Assembly: GCF_030848805.1 (NCBI RefSeq) | Contig: NC_092365.1 | Coordinates: forward strand, 2,232,001 to 2,296,000 | DNA length: 64,000 nt | Reading direction: 5' to 3' | From: Temnothorax longispinosus | Lineage: Eukaryota > Arthropoda > Insecta > Hymenoptera > Formicidae | Shown: positions 13,551-26,960 of the stretch, one piece after another | Layout: each line of letters begins with the position of its first letter | Numbering within the stretch: position 1 is the stretch's first letter | The notes under the pieces: model-generated | Seen by the model: the letters and a program-made list of their open reading frames with translations, nothing else | Told to the model about the DNA's origin: nothing | The model's database searches: none | Translations under genes and position numbers: made by a program

Positions 13551-16500
13551 CTGAAAAAAGAAGATTAAAAAGATATTAGTTACGATCATCTTCATCGATA
13601 TAAACATTGATATAAATATTAATTTAAAGAAAAATAACGAAGATCTCTTTCTGGTAGAATAAAATAGTGAACAGTAAAAAGACTATGTGAAGAAAAATTA
13701 CGCTATTTGAATTTAGACTATTTTTCAACGCACAGTTAAACAGAATTCATTTTCTCGAGATTGAACTGATCTCTTCTCGTATGCGTGAGGACCAAAATTC
13801 CAAATGTCTCATCGCGGGATTGGTTTATACAGACGAATGCGCCCTCCTCGCGGAATTCCTCCGCGATTTATCACGAGCATCTCCTCGAGCGATCATTAAT
13901 CAACATCGCCGAGAAGGGGAAGCATTGAAAAGAATGTGTAAGTAGAAGTGAGACGAACGGGAAGGACACGTCCTAAAGGGTGGTATTACGAATAACAGCG
14001 AGTAGTCATTCCCGGAAAGAAAACGCGGGAACAATGGAGAATGCGTGAGGATAGCTGAAGCGCCGGATGACGGTGGGAGGGAATAGAAGGGAAGGGTGAC
14101 ATGGATGCGAGGGAAGGGTTGAGAATGTCTACTAACTTTTAGCCGGAGGACACCGCGTCGTGGGGGACGGGGCGAAAAACGGAGGCAGGCGAGACTGGAT
14201 AATCACGGAAAAGGAATGAGCGAAAAATGGGAAAGTCGGAGAGAGACGAGAAGCGAGAAAAGGTAGGCAGAGATATATTTGTATTATCACGCTTGCGAGA
14301 CGCGATAAATAGAGAATATACAGTAATGTTTAAAATTATTACGGATTTAAAAGTACCTTATTCAAACCTGCTTACAAGTAATTCAATAAAATGTGTAATT
14401 TACTTTTGCGCTGCGTCAACAGTTATTCAAACTTTTTCCAACAAAAATACGCAAAACAAACTACTTTTTAAACATACATATATGTATTTATGAGAGAACA
14501 AAAAAGATGGGAGTGAATCAAAATAAGAAGTAAAAAATAAAGAAATGGAGAGAAAGAGTGACGCAATAGAAACTCAAGATATATTGTTTTCATTAACGGC
14601 GATACTTAGGTTACGAATTTATCCCCGATTGACAACCACTACGACCACATCCTTCTTTTCCCCTTTTACCTTTCCTTACGCGTAATTCCAAACTAATTTC
14701 GCGGATGAGGACGAATGGCCAACGACTCGGCAGCGAACGATCCGCCACCCATTGTCAAAGAGGGAAAAAATGCCAGAACAGTGGAGGGAGCAGCGAAGAG
14801 ACAGACGGGAATCAATTTTCCGGGCGAAGACGAAGAAGAGGAGAAACGGGATGCCTCCTCACCCCATCCCAATCGGTTCTAATTGTATAAGTACACCCGG
14901 GGAAAGCGAGGTACTCCAAAGATGGGCAACGTGTGATCGGAGAAAGGGGAGGGGGATGAAGGAGACACGAAGAAGGAGACACGATCGATAGTCAATCTCA
15001 ATGAAATTTGCACCTCGAGGAGCTAGACGTGATAGCACCCGCCGAAACTTCGACCCCCTTGCCCCTTTATCCTTCCCCTACGATCTGGACCATCCCCGCC
15101 CAGCTTTAGATTTCCATTGAAAAGCAATTCGTTCTCTGTCAACGAGAGCCTGTCGAGCCAACTGGTTTCGTTTGATACCCGCCGGATGATTCCGGGATAG
15201 AAATTCAAAGTCGGCGTGAAGGAGGGGAGAGAATGGGGATAATAATAACCTCTTTATTATAGCTCCTTGATGATTAATGCCATGGCTGCTTGATCTTTCT
15301 CCCGCGATTTGCGATCGAGGGGAGGGCACGTCGTGATTCGCTCGTTTAAACGCGGAAACGAATAGCGCTCGAGACGTCGAGGAGAGATCGATAACTGAAG
15401 ACACTGATGTAGTATGTATAACATATTATATAACCGAACAATTGGGATATCGTTAATTTTTTTTTTAATACGCGTAGCTTTCATATATTTAAAATTCTTA
15501 TAATTATTATTTTTAATTAATTAATTTTAATTAATATACAATTATTTTTATTTATTATAACAATTATTTATTGTACCAATCACGGATTCTCCACGAACTG
15601 CTAACACACTTGACATGTATTGAATCGTTGGTTAATTAAAATTTAAAAATTTTGCAGAGAACGATACTGAAAAATCGAGATTCTCAATATTAACATCGCG
15701 ATATTATAACGGACTCTAAAGAGTAATTAGAAGTACATAGGAAAGATTATCGGCAAGCATAATGATTTCCAGCAACTTGTTAATTTCGACAGTGTCTCGT
15801 TTAGTAACGCGCGACAATAGCGTCGGCCGCCGCGGAAACTTCGCTCTTAATCTTCTTACGTGACAAATAATCGCAACTCTTGGCGAGACGTGCTATTAAA
15901 GTAGTTCGAGACTTTGTGAGTCTGGCATCGTTGCGACGTCACCGCCGCGACTGGCGCACTTATCGAGCAGAGACCGCTAATATCGTGTGAATTTGATAAT
16001 GCGTTAAACAAAAAATCGATACATAAGATAGAACAATGCTTTAACTCGCGAGTTTTAATGTTGATAAAAAGTACTGTCTTCATTACAATAATCAATTACT
16101 CTTGAAAATAACGTATCCGCGAAAGCCCTCACAAATTCTTTATCACGTATACGTGACACGAGAAGCTGATATCAGAATAAAGAATTAAAAAATAGCACGA
16201 AAGATTCAAAACTGCCTACTCTCAGGGAATTCACGACGCTTGTGTTCCTGCAGCGTCGAACGCATCAATTACAGAAATTGCTGGACGATTATTTATTTCT
16301 CAATACCACCGGAACGCTTTCAAGCTTCAAATTAATCTTCTCGCTCCTCGACGTGCATGCGAGATATTCCAGGAATTATGTACAAGCATTCTTCATTCAC
16401 ATGTTCGCGGGTCGGTACTTGCGATCATTTTTCATACTTGTCGGTCTAGAATTCACTCTTTCGTGGTGGAGTTAACCAAGACAGCGAAAGAATCGATAAA

Positions 16501-17063
16501 GAGAAAAACTTTAAACATGCTATCGTTTTATAATTGAAAAAATAATTGTAATTTACGTTTAAAAAATATGTAAAACAGTCTTTTTTTATTTCCTCACTAT
16601 TCATCTTTATCCGATCTTAATCTTTTCATATCCTTACCTTATATATTTTATACCTTAATCTTTTAATCGTTTTCTCTTTTCGTTATTTCTAATCTTTTTA
16701 TATTTGTGACAGATTCTCAGACCAACTCCGGCCAATAACGGTAAAAATACGAAGCCTTTTTTATCGTATTTTCCTGACGTTGACTGTTATATCAAAGCCT
16801 CTCGATCGCTATCGCCGTTCTTTCGTCCCCACGGTATCTATGTTACAGGAAACACGCGACTTCCGGGACACCCCACGTTCAAACAATCCCCACTCGAAGC
16901 AAAAACGATCAAACCTCCGTTACCTCCGAAAAGCTATTATCGTCCACTCTCGGGGAAACGGACGGCCATCGCGCATGCAAACCGTGTCCAAAACTATTCG
17001 AGTCACCCGACCGACGATCGACACGCGCGAAGGATAAAGAGGTGCAAAAGATCGATTACTCAC
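13551..17063 (-). other. lilli: Intron between exons B and C, about 3.5 kb
   Basis: This runs from the GTGAGT donor at 17063 to the AG acceptor at 13551-13552. Positions 13920-14280 are strongly purine-biased on the plus strand. Positions 15430-15570 and 16500-16720 are AT-rich. I see no gene, RNA or clear transposon in it. Confidence 0.85.
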
Positions 17064-17609
17064 GTTAACTTCGATGAGCTTCAGTCGGCCGGCGAATTGA
17101 GTGCGGCTCGCGAGGCTGCCGCCGCTGCCGCCGAGATTGCCGACACTTCCGCCGGAATTGCCGATCGGCAGCGTGCCGTTGTTCCCCACGGAGGAGGGCT
17201 GGGTCGGCGGCGGCGGGCCCTTAGCTGGAAGCAAACCGTGGTTGCGATGATCGTTGCTGCCGCCGCCGTGCTTGACTGGTTGGCCGGGGTAGCCACCCCG
17301 ACCGTTGTAAGGCGGCTTGCCGTCAGCGGGTTTGACGAAGCCGCCTCGTTTCTGATGGCTCGCGCTCGACGAGGAAGACGCGGCGCTCGTGCCCCGTAGC
17401 CCACCGGGCTTCTTGAACTCCTGTCCCGAGGACGGAGAACAGCTCCTGCCGGAGCTATCCGTGCCTGATTTGTGGGCGGAGGGCGTTGGCGAGGGCGCCG
17501 GACTCGGCGGGATGCCATCGATGCCGATCAGGCGCTTAGGCTGGTCGAGTAGATGCTTCACTAGCGAATAGTTGCCCAGCTTGGACTGGATTTGTGGATC
17601 AGGATTCAC
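17064..17609 (-). CDS. lilli: AFF/lilli coding exon B: LGNY motif and disordered Ser/Gly/Pro linker
   Basis: A TTTTTTGTTTAG acceptor precedes a GTG codon (valine after splicing, not a start) and the exon ends at AAC before GTGAGTAATC. It is 546 nt, exactly 182 codons, phase 0 at both ends. It opens with VNPDPQIQSKLGNYSLVKHL, matching the vertebrate segment of the type SSRIQSMLGNYDEMKDFI, the second half of the cyclin T1-binding region. The rest is low complexity: PPSPAPSPTPS near residues 30-40, SAASSSSSAS near 76-86, glycine-rich tracts near 100-120, PPPPTQPSS near 130 and GNLGGSGGSLA near 160. The exon closes with AGRLKLIEVN, which parallels the family's AHLTKLKIP element. The linker has no fold I can name. 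Open frames on the opposite strand here are artefacts of the GC-rich coding sequence. Confidence 0.93.
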
Positions 17610-19934
17610 CTAAACAAAAAAGAGTAGACAAATATTACTTGACGAGGTCTATATTACGTTCTACGTCGCAAATCAGTACTCGACTTCAACTCGAAAGTTT
17701 TAGATTAAGATTATTTTGAAGTATACCATTACGTAATGATGATAACTATTGTCTATCACTTGACATTGAACGCTTCAAACTGAAGGATAAAATAATCTGC
17801 CCGTTACTTAAGAAAGATTAATGTGAGTATTAAAGAGCTAGAAAGCGCATTTTCGTATAATCTAGATTTGTCAACTGAAAATTTGCTGTTAATAATTGCA
17901 AACGACGACACAGCTGCGCGTTGAGTATCTCGCTAGTATCTCAAGATAAAATACTAGCGAAATACCCGGCGATAAGATTCCTCAACGAGTTACCAATTAG
18001 CGTATTTTTAATTAGAAGACCACGGGCGGGAAGTTCTCAATTAACTTAACGAATTCCACATAAAGCTGCTAATTGCTGCTTAAGCTTTCACCGGGAGAAA
18101 TTCATTTCGCCGCCCGGGAAATCGCGGTGACAAGTTACATCTCAGATGGTACGCGTCTAAATGGAACACGACGGTCGTCGAGGGGTAATGTAAGGGTGAC
18201 GACGTACATAACGAATCAATCATGTCACGGTGGCGCTCACCGTAAGCAGCCTCGCTCCAGTCATTTATCAAACAAAGATCGGCGAGACGGGGGGACGCAG
18301 CGAGATGCAACGATCGAAGCCGCAGTCGCCGATACCGTCGGTGAACACACATCGTTTATAACACATCGTGTACACGTATATACGCGACGTTATAAACGTA
18401 CATATAAATATATACGTTGGTGCGTATACGTGTACATTGCATATACATACATTCTCAGTCGCGCACTGATTGCACGGGCAATTAGCAAAAATTAATGCGC
18501 CGAGGCGGCAGGCGGCTGCCGAGTTTACGACACACCAGTGTTCGACTGGTAATTTAGCGTGTAGCGCTAATATGAATCGCGTTTGTTGTACGTGCGCAAT
18601 AATACAACCGCTGCTGTTCTCGCCGTGTTCCGCGCTTGGCGCGCAACCGCGCGTTTCGTCTTTGTCCGTTAAGGACAATGAGATCGAATCGCGGTTTAAT
18701 AAGGAGGTCGGCGAATGCCGGGGTTGGCGCGCAAAGAGGGAGAAACTTAACGTGATTAATGAGCGCCGCTATAAATCACGTCCGCTTGTTAGCGCCGGAA
18801 GACTTTTTCGCGCCGATCGTCCTTGTAATGAAGGCGCTCGGCGCGGCGGCTCTCGACGCGATGCGCTCGAGCAGGAATTTCGGAAAGGAGCAGCCCGACG
18901 CGCGTACTTACGCGAGAATAATGGCGTCGACGATGACAGGGGACAATGGGATCGTTGAAAGACCGATTGTTAACACCAATCTTATAGCGGCGGCGAGCAG
19001 ATTACCGTCGTTAAGTAAATATGAGTATATAATCATCAAAAACCAGACAATAAAGTAATTAAGATAAACAAAGAAGCGCGAATATCTAATATAAGAAATA
19101 TTCTCCTTATACAATTTAAGTAATAAAAAATTGCTACAAAAATAGATATCTCTTCAAGCATTCATCTTTTTTCCTGAATCACCCTACAGTAGAGTCTCCA
19201 TCCCAAAGGCGCGACAGAACATTGACCTGTCTCGCTAATTAAGCCCCGAGGTGCCACTTCTCCCACGAAGTTTGCGGTAGCGTAAAACGCAAGAGGGAAA
19301 AAGAGAGAGAGAGAAAAAAATGTAGCGTAGATGACCAGGTCAGGGACTTTTCATCCGCCCTGACCTCGCTCAATCTCGTCTCCGCCTCCAGCCAGCCAGT
19401 CAACCACCCCCGCCAACCTTCGCCGTCGTCGAGTGGTGCTCCACGTGTGCCACCCAGCAGCGGCGTACTCCGTGCGTATATGTACTAAACAACACGTACG
19501 ACTCGTAAAACGCGCACGCGGGGCGGCGCGGCGTCCCGGTATCGGCGACAACGTCGTAAAACGCCCGTAATTATAGCGCGCCGTATAACGTAAACGCCAT
19601 ATTGCGAAAGATGATACCGGCCGGCGATGAAAATGCTCACAACCGTGCGCGCTCGGGGAAATCGATAAACCCTCTGCTCTGCTTGCCGACGAGAGACCAC
19701 TAAGCTCAAGCACGTGGAGTAAATGACTCTTACTGGGGGATGAAATTCCACAAGAATCTTCTTTACAATAGATTAACAGATTATATAACCGATGGGAATT
19801 AATGGGAAAATTGAAATTGAGAATTACGACGCAATGACGAGCTTTCGTAGCGAAAACCTTATTTAGGAATTCGAAAATATCGGTCTGTCTGAAGTTTCTC
19901 AGAGAATTTCCCAACACCGCGCTTATTTCAACGA

Positions 19935-19951
19935 TTTTTTTTTTTTTTTTT
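19935..19951. repeat. T17 homopolymer
   Basis: Seventeen consecutive T. Could be the poly(A) end of an old retroposed copy on the minus strand, but no retroposon body was recognised beside it. Confidence 0.9.
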
Positions 19952-22900
19952 ACAAACGTCTCGTATGTATTCATGGATACATAAATCCATCCATGAATGT
20001 TTTAAACAAAGAAATATAAAATCAGAAAACGGCCAAGAAGATGGCTGTTGCACGAGGTAATCGGTTCTCTCCTCACGTACAAACGTTGGTACGAGCGATC
20101 TCTCTCTCTCCCTCTCTCTCTCGGCCGCCTGCATTCTCTGTATCGCGAGTGCCAGGCAAATATCGACGTCACGGTACCTGCACGCGAAAATACCCGGCCG
20201 TCACACGCGCGGTCGTGCGGTATTTATGAGTCTGTGCAAACTCGCGACTCGACGCGAATGTATGAAAGCGATTCTCGCGCGAGCGTCGCGGGCTCCGATC
20301 GAGAGCGGATGTCCGATCGAGCTTTGATCCACTTAACTGACACATCGCGCCCCATCGAACGCACATTCGTTGCGTGCGACATGTTCCAGCGCGCGAAAAT
20401 TGCGCTTCGCGGCCGCCGTTTCATCGCAACGTTATATGAAAGGTTTTCTCTCTTTTTTTTTTCTATCTCTTTGTACGTTTGTGTTCCACCTACGCGTTTC
20501 GATTTAGCGGAAAAAAAATATCCAAAACCTTGATTAATAAATGATTAATAACGCAATCAAATTATTAGCTACATTATTAATTGCAATCTCACAATCTCGT
20601 AAAATTTAGCTAAAGATTTTTTTTATAGAATTACACATACGTATGCAAAATATGAAAATCGACTACGTTTACGATTTATTGATAGCTACAATCGAAATGC
20701 ATGAGTATCATTTGAATACGATTTAGACACAAAGCAGCCGACTATGTCTGCAAGTACCGCTAAAGATCCATTGCAACACAATATGCTTTGTTGCGCCATG
20801 AATGAGCGTAGCTCCTCGCAGAGAGAAGCTCGGAAAAAAAACCTGGACACGTTCACATTCGAGTTAAGCTTCTTATTCCCGAAGAAATTCGACAAAGCCT
20901 CAGCTATTCGCCAGCGCCGCATAATCATGGAAGGTATTACACAGAATTGTCATCAAACAAAAAATACTTGATGCAGGAAGCTTTTACATGCGAATACTCA
21001 AGGATGCTTGGTAGTTTAAAAAACACCTTTTTTTATTTAACTTAGCCAACTTTATCTCTATTTCATTTTGTATTCATTATTCTATTTACATTATAATTCG
21101 TTAATTATTTTAATTTTAAATGCTCCAGATGCTCCTGTGTAATTATTAATATCAACATTTCTAATTAGAAAAGATTCTTTTTGATACAGTCGGATATTTA
21201 AAAAGCTCAAAAAGATAAAGCAAAGACAAATACCGAAGATTAAAAACAATTTAATTGAAAAAAAGACCGTAAAACATTTTAAAGACTCGTTCCGTTCTTC
21301 TGAACGTTCGTGTTTGTCTTTGATATCATGCGGCAGGAATTCGGCATCGCGAGGGGAAGCAAAAACACGGTCGGGGTTGCGACTTGCGGAGGGAATGAAG
21401 AAGGATTTAAACGACCTTTCTCGCTTCTCCTATTCCTACTTTCCCTCTTTCACGGCACGCACACATCCGCATAAGTATAATGGCCAGTATACGAAAAAAG
21501 GGGGAGAGAGAAAAAGGGAGGAAGGCCAAAGCGAGGGTCAGCGAACCGTTCGCGGAGGGTGGAATGTCATTTTCTGCGGTTTTTAATGGAAGAGATCGTC
21601 GTACCGCACAGTGGTTGTAGTCTGCGCCGGCGAAAAATATTAAATACAAAACGACCCGGGGTCGAAGGAAAAACGAGAATTTACCGGATGACGCGTTGGT
21701 GACGAATTAAAAGATTACGGATTAAAGAGTTAGATAAATAATTATATTAGTGAATCTTTGGATTATAGATAATTTATTAAGTACCAAATATAATAATTAA
21801 ATATGATTAATAGTCAACTGTGGAGAAATAATCTTAGAATCAATAACAGTCATGTATCTATCTTTACGCGTCATTTGTCACCCGAAAATTGTCTGACCGT
21901 CTTTCGTGAGGCCATTACAGAGGCAATTCACTTTCCCGACGAGTAATTCGTCCGTAACGGCGGTGCGGACGCGAGGCGTGTAAATTCGCCTTGAGCGACG
22001 AAAAAGCAGCAATAATTCGACAACGAGGCAGGTGGATGTCTCGTTTGAGATTACGTGAGCCGCGGCACGTACGCGCCTTTCTTCCCCTTCTCTCGGCCTT
22101 TCTCTCTCCAGCTCGCCGAGAGAAATATATATATGTATATATACATGTATATTCTCGCTCGACGGCGACGGAGACGGCGACGGCACTTGCCAACCCGTTC
22201 GCTGACCCACCAATGCGCGACTGCCGAAGCTCCACCGCGCGCGCCATCGTCGGTCGTCGGTTCATACGAGTATATCTGACAGCTGCTCTGCGGCGGAGGA
22301 CCGAAATCTCAATCTCGCCGTCAGTGAGAGCGGTCGTTAACGCATTAGTATGAACGCTGCGCGCACAGATTGAAGATTATGCGCTCGCTTCTTTATGCGC
22401 CCGGTAATACGCCTCGCCGTTCCGCTCGCTTTTAATGCGACTTTCCGCGGAACCGCGTACGAAGCATGACTCACGCAGGTCTAGAAGATTGTCGACGATA
22501 ATAAAAAATATTCGAAAGATATATAAATATTTCCCGTATCTCTAAACTTGTTACGTTTGGATCTCGATGCTCATCGCGCGCAAATGCAATTACTTATGCA
22601 AATGATTTATCGTCTCGATTCAATTTGATCGAGTTTACCCCGCGAAATGCAGCAACATTTAGGCGCATTAAAAATTTTATTCGTCATCATAAAATCATCG
22701 TTGCCGATAATTGAGAGACTATTTCAATCGCGCGATCGATATATGTAATTATATACGATCGAGCAAACTAGCGTGTGAAAAATTTATGGTAAGTTATTTA
22801 TTTAATTCTGAAGAGAAGAAGGCAACATGGGGAAGAGTATCGGAGCACATCAACTTCTTTAAATTATGCTAATATCATTAAGAAGTTAAATTGTGTTTAT

Positions 22901-23599
22901 AAGAGAATTCTCTCTCTTTATCGGCAACTAGCTTCGAAAATCTCTCGGCAAAGAAGAATTCTGTATCTACCACGATGCTATATTTTACGGAGTTTAACGG
23001 TAGAATTTATTAACGTAATTGGCCGATAGCGTCGCGAACGCGGAGAAAGGCGAAGTCTGATGAAAATGGACTCGGTGCAAATTAGCGGGCTGCAGTGCGC
23101 GAATTAACGTAAACATGAAACAAATTAATAAAAGCCACCTTGGGCCGTCTCGCGCTCGCGGAGTAAGGTATTAAAATCGACCCCTCACGCGTTCCGTTGT
23201 TTCGAGCCCGTTCCCTCAAACCCTGTCCTCTCGCGCCGTATTCGCGAGAACGTACAAGCGGCGAAAAAAGGGTGAGGAAAAAAGGTAAAAAAAAAAAAAA
23301 AGATTAGTGGATGGAAGTCGACAGACTGGGGGCGGGACAAAAAATCAAGAGGTAATGAAGAGGACGGCGGGCAGAGAGGGGTGTGCAAAAAAAAGAAGAG
23401 CTTTTGCACGTAAAGGGCTGCCGTCTGCGCGGCGGTGCTCTTTCTCCTTCCCCCTTTCCACCCCTCTGCGAGCTCTTTTCCATTCTAAAATGATACGTGC
23501 CTGGCATCGCTTTCCCGCGTTTTGCCCGTCGTCGTCGTCGCCGTCTCGCTCCATGCATGTGAAATTCGCATTAAACGGCCAACGGCAACGGAAACGGCA

Positions 23600-23637
23600 C
23601 GACTACGACGACGACTACGACGTCGACGACGACGACT
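23600..23637. repeat. ACG-rich trinucleotide tract
   Basis: An imperfect run of cgactacgacgacgac-type units within a purine/pyrimidine-skewed intron segment. A smaller gtcgtcgtcgtcg run lies 70 bp to the left. Confidence 0.8.
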
Positions 23638-24731
23638 GGCGCCGTAGATTCGCAGATCATAAGATGATGGTGAGTAATCCACAGAAGTGGAGGCTCTCTT
23701 CCTCTATTTTCCTCATTCGGGCTAAATCGCTTGGTATTCGTGCGACTCGACACCGACTCCACTCGTCACCGATCTGTATCCGTAATTTTAATACGAGGCG
23801 CGTTGCTGACGTGCCTACCGACGTTTAGTTTTCACGCCACATCGCGTGCGACTGGTAAATAAAAAAAATGTTACTTGTTATCGAATATATCGAGACAAGT
23901 ACTCTTGACGACCGCTGCTGCCGAAATTAGAAGTTCACCGCGAGTCTATTTTAATAGCCAATTTGACACAGCCAATGACCGACGTCGCGATAAATGTCGA
24001 ATGAAATACTTCCGAGAGAAGTTCAATATTTATTTACGAATTACGGTGACGACGGGTATAGATATCAAAAGATCAAAAACACCGGATCGCCTCGATGGAA
24101 CAACAAAATACTATTACAAACAGGCCGACAGGGAAGAAAAAGAAAAAAATTCTGGGGAGGGGAAAAAGGGATGCTTGAACAAACGCCTGGGGACTGTGTA
24201 CTGACGGCCGGCATCGTATTATCTCCGATAACAAAACGTCTGTTCAATATCGGATGTCTGTAGTGTCTGTACAAGCATACAAAATTGTCGCGTCGACAAG
24301 CGCATTCGCAAATCGCATTACAGTCTCTCACACATGTCACTTGCATGACGCTTGTAAAATCCTCGTTTTATAACACATGAGTAAATGTAAATGTTTTAAG
24401 ATCCTCGTACCGGCTACAAGATTTTCGTATCCAGTCGCAGAGTCATATAACCGTTTCCCCTCGGCTGTCTTCGTCTAACTGGATGACGTGGTCATTTTAC
24501 GGTCGGTTTCCACGAAAATCGTGGACACGGAGAAGCTGTGCACGCACTCCAATTAATTTATAACTTTGCTTCTAACGACGTGTCTACAAGCCGCACACCG
24601 CCGTAGTTTGACAGATTTCTCGGCCTGTCAAGGGTGGGTTAACTCTCTCGGTACGAGTGTTTTGAGTTAGGAGATGCTTCGTCGAGACATCCATAACGGC
24701 TTAACAGCTCTACGCGATCTTTCTACCTCTA

Positions 24732-24758
24732 TCCCCCCCCCCTCTCTCTCTCTCTCTC
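24732..24758. repeat. C10(TC)n polypyrimidine tract
   Basis: A run of ten C followed by about eight CT units. A near copy of this arrangement, C6 followed by CT units, lies at 25356-25378. Confidence 0.9.
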
Positions 24759-25355
24759 ATCACTAATTAATTTACAACTTTGTTTCCACTAAGGTCCGCA
24801 AACATTTCGTCGCCCAGATTGCTACACACTTCCAATTAATGCTCGACTAACGAGCCATAAAACCGACGTGATCGTCGCAAGGCACTACTATTCTTTATAT
24901 ATCTCCCTCTCTCTCTTTCTTTCCCATCTATATTAAAAAAATGTATAATAATGTATATTCAAATAAATTTATTACGATTTTCTTTATTATTCGTGCGCGT
25001 TATTTCTTTATGCACATGTATCTATTGTCCGTCAAGAAAAAAATATGTAATCGGTTGTTTATGGAAAGAATAAATTGATTGGTATAAACATAATAATGCC
25101 TGTTGCGAATGCACAATCATTCTTACCGAAATGGCTAAGAAGACAATTTACCATGCGATGGTGCGGTGATCAGAGCGCGAATTAATTCGGGATATCGAGA
25201 TCGCTTTGTGAAGGGATCACATCGCGAGCGATCTGACCACTCGAACGCGCGTATGGCTTGCTTCGTGAGACCCCACCAATGGAAGATGGTGCACAACACT
25301 AAACAGTGACGGCACTCGGAGGCATCTCGATATACACGTCGAGCTTCCCTCCTCG

Positions 25356-25378
25356 CCCCCCCTCTCTCTCTCTCTCTT
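25356..25378. repeat. C6(TC)n polypyrimidine tract
   Basis: Same composition as the tract 620 bp to the left; flanking sequence is not clearly shared. Confidence 0.85.
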
Positions 25379-25578
25379 CAAACAGCTCCATAACCCGGAC
25401 TAAGCCCGGAAGATGAGCCGCGCTCTATCGGTATCGCGAAACTAAACCACAATTTCCGCACGGTATCACCTGTTAAACGATCCCCGTGTTCGCACATAAG
25501 CGACATCGTACGTGCTCAAAATCAAGAAATGGGTATAAAGTAGCTGCACGATCCGAGATTATCGCGTTTCCTTTCTTT

Positions 25579-25606
25579 TATATATATGTATATATACATA
25601 TATATA
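25579..25606. repeat. 28 bp AT palindrome
   Basis: tatatatatgtata is followed by its exact reverse complement tatacatatatata. Similar AT/GT palindromic runs occur near 22125-22150. Confidence 0.9.
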
Positions 25607-26611
25607 CCAAATTATTTTATCCCGACAGAAACAAGTTCTTATATAAAAACGTTTGTATTTAATAGTACGGAATTTCTTAAAGATTCGCGTGGAAGTATCG
25701 TTCTCGGCACATTTAAAGCTTAGCGACGCAACACCCTCCGTGATACAAATCGCCAAAGCCTCGATCAGTGAGATAAAGAGGGGAAAAAGTCCGTCGCGCC
25801 GTGTATTGCGACGTCGCGTCGATGTGAACGCCGAGAGGGTATTACGGACAGCTCGGCTCGGCTGCGCCAGCGAGAAAGAGAGAGAGAAAAGTGGAATACA
25901 GTTTGCCGTACAGCTCGCGCGATAAATCACTCCAAAACGTCGAAGGTAAAGCGCAGAAGATATTCCGCGGAAGGTTAGTAATCATGGGACCGGGGTAGAA
26001 CGAGAGACAAACGGCCCACTCATCATTACGCCACCGTGCGTTTGCTACCGAAGTAGTGCAAGCTCTACCGGACGACCGTGACTGTAACTACACACCGATC
26101 ACGTTACAAGGTCGAGGTGGTTCATCGCTGCGAGGTAAAACGCGCCGGTCGCGAGTACGAGATCGGATAACACGAGTTAAGCGCAAAGTCATAATTATAG
26201 TATTAAAAATAGTAAGGAATATCAATGATTAAGCGACGCGGCAACGACGATACAATAATTTAGTAGCGACAATTACTGCTATTAATCAGCAATAATATCA
26301 GTTAATTCTTAAGTCTCTACAATTAATCGATAGCCAGTACTATTTGATTGGAAATAACAGTCAGATAATTTAAAGAAACTGTAAATATCTTTAAAAAATA
26401 AACCAATCAGTTTTTCCGAGTACTTGACTTCTCGTTCCCTAACAGATACGTCCTTTAACAATTCAATCCCTTAATTCGAGGAATCGTACCGCAATTCGCA
26501 AGACGTTAAGGTCACTAATCACGACAGTGACTTCTTCATCGTGAAGTGGTTAGCGTTCACCATCCATCGCTCCACTTAGTCGCGCGATTATTCTTCTGGT
26601 CTATCTCTTAA

Positions 26612-26960
26612 CATCCCCTCCCTTCCCCTCCATCTCTCTCTCTCTCTTTCTCTTTCATCACGAACGAGGGCTCTTTTTTTTTCATCGCCGCCTCCAGTCG
26701 GTTCGCGACGATCTACTCCGCTCATGGCAACGGCATCCTTCATCCTTTTTCCACCCCCTTAACCACCCGGCATCCACTTTATCCTCTCGCGCCCTGAACG
26801 TCTGCCATCCACCCTCTCCTCACCGGCTGCCCACTTTCCCCATCCCCCGCTCGCGCGCAGACACGACTACGGAATCTTCTTTCATCCCCGAGCCTGCCCT
26901 TTTGGGATGTCGTACCCTCCGTCCTACCCTCGCTTTCTCGTCGGACGAGCTCGATCTCTC
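26612..26960. repeat. Polypyrimidine-biased segment on the plus strand
   Basis: About 350 bp strongly skewed to C and T, opening with tcccctcccttcccctcc and CT repeats at 26630-26658. It produces long open frames that read as Ser/Pro/Leu or Arg/Glu/Gly-rich and are not genes. No motif beyond composition. Confidence 0.7.

Noticed and set aside
16920..17063. Extension of the exon B open frame past the donor
   Set aside because: The frame stays open past AAC/GTGAGT by chance. The donor is strong and the downstream residues (VSNRSFAPLYPS) have no AFF counterpart, while the next exon continues the family sequence.
19351..19974. 207-codon open frame on the minus strand, the second longest in the window
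   Set aside because: Begins at a poly-Lys stretch encoded by the T17 tract and ends in low-complexity Arg/Gly sequence. No family motif. The only longer open frame contains exon B read through into intron.
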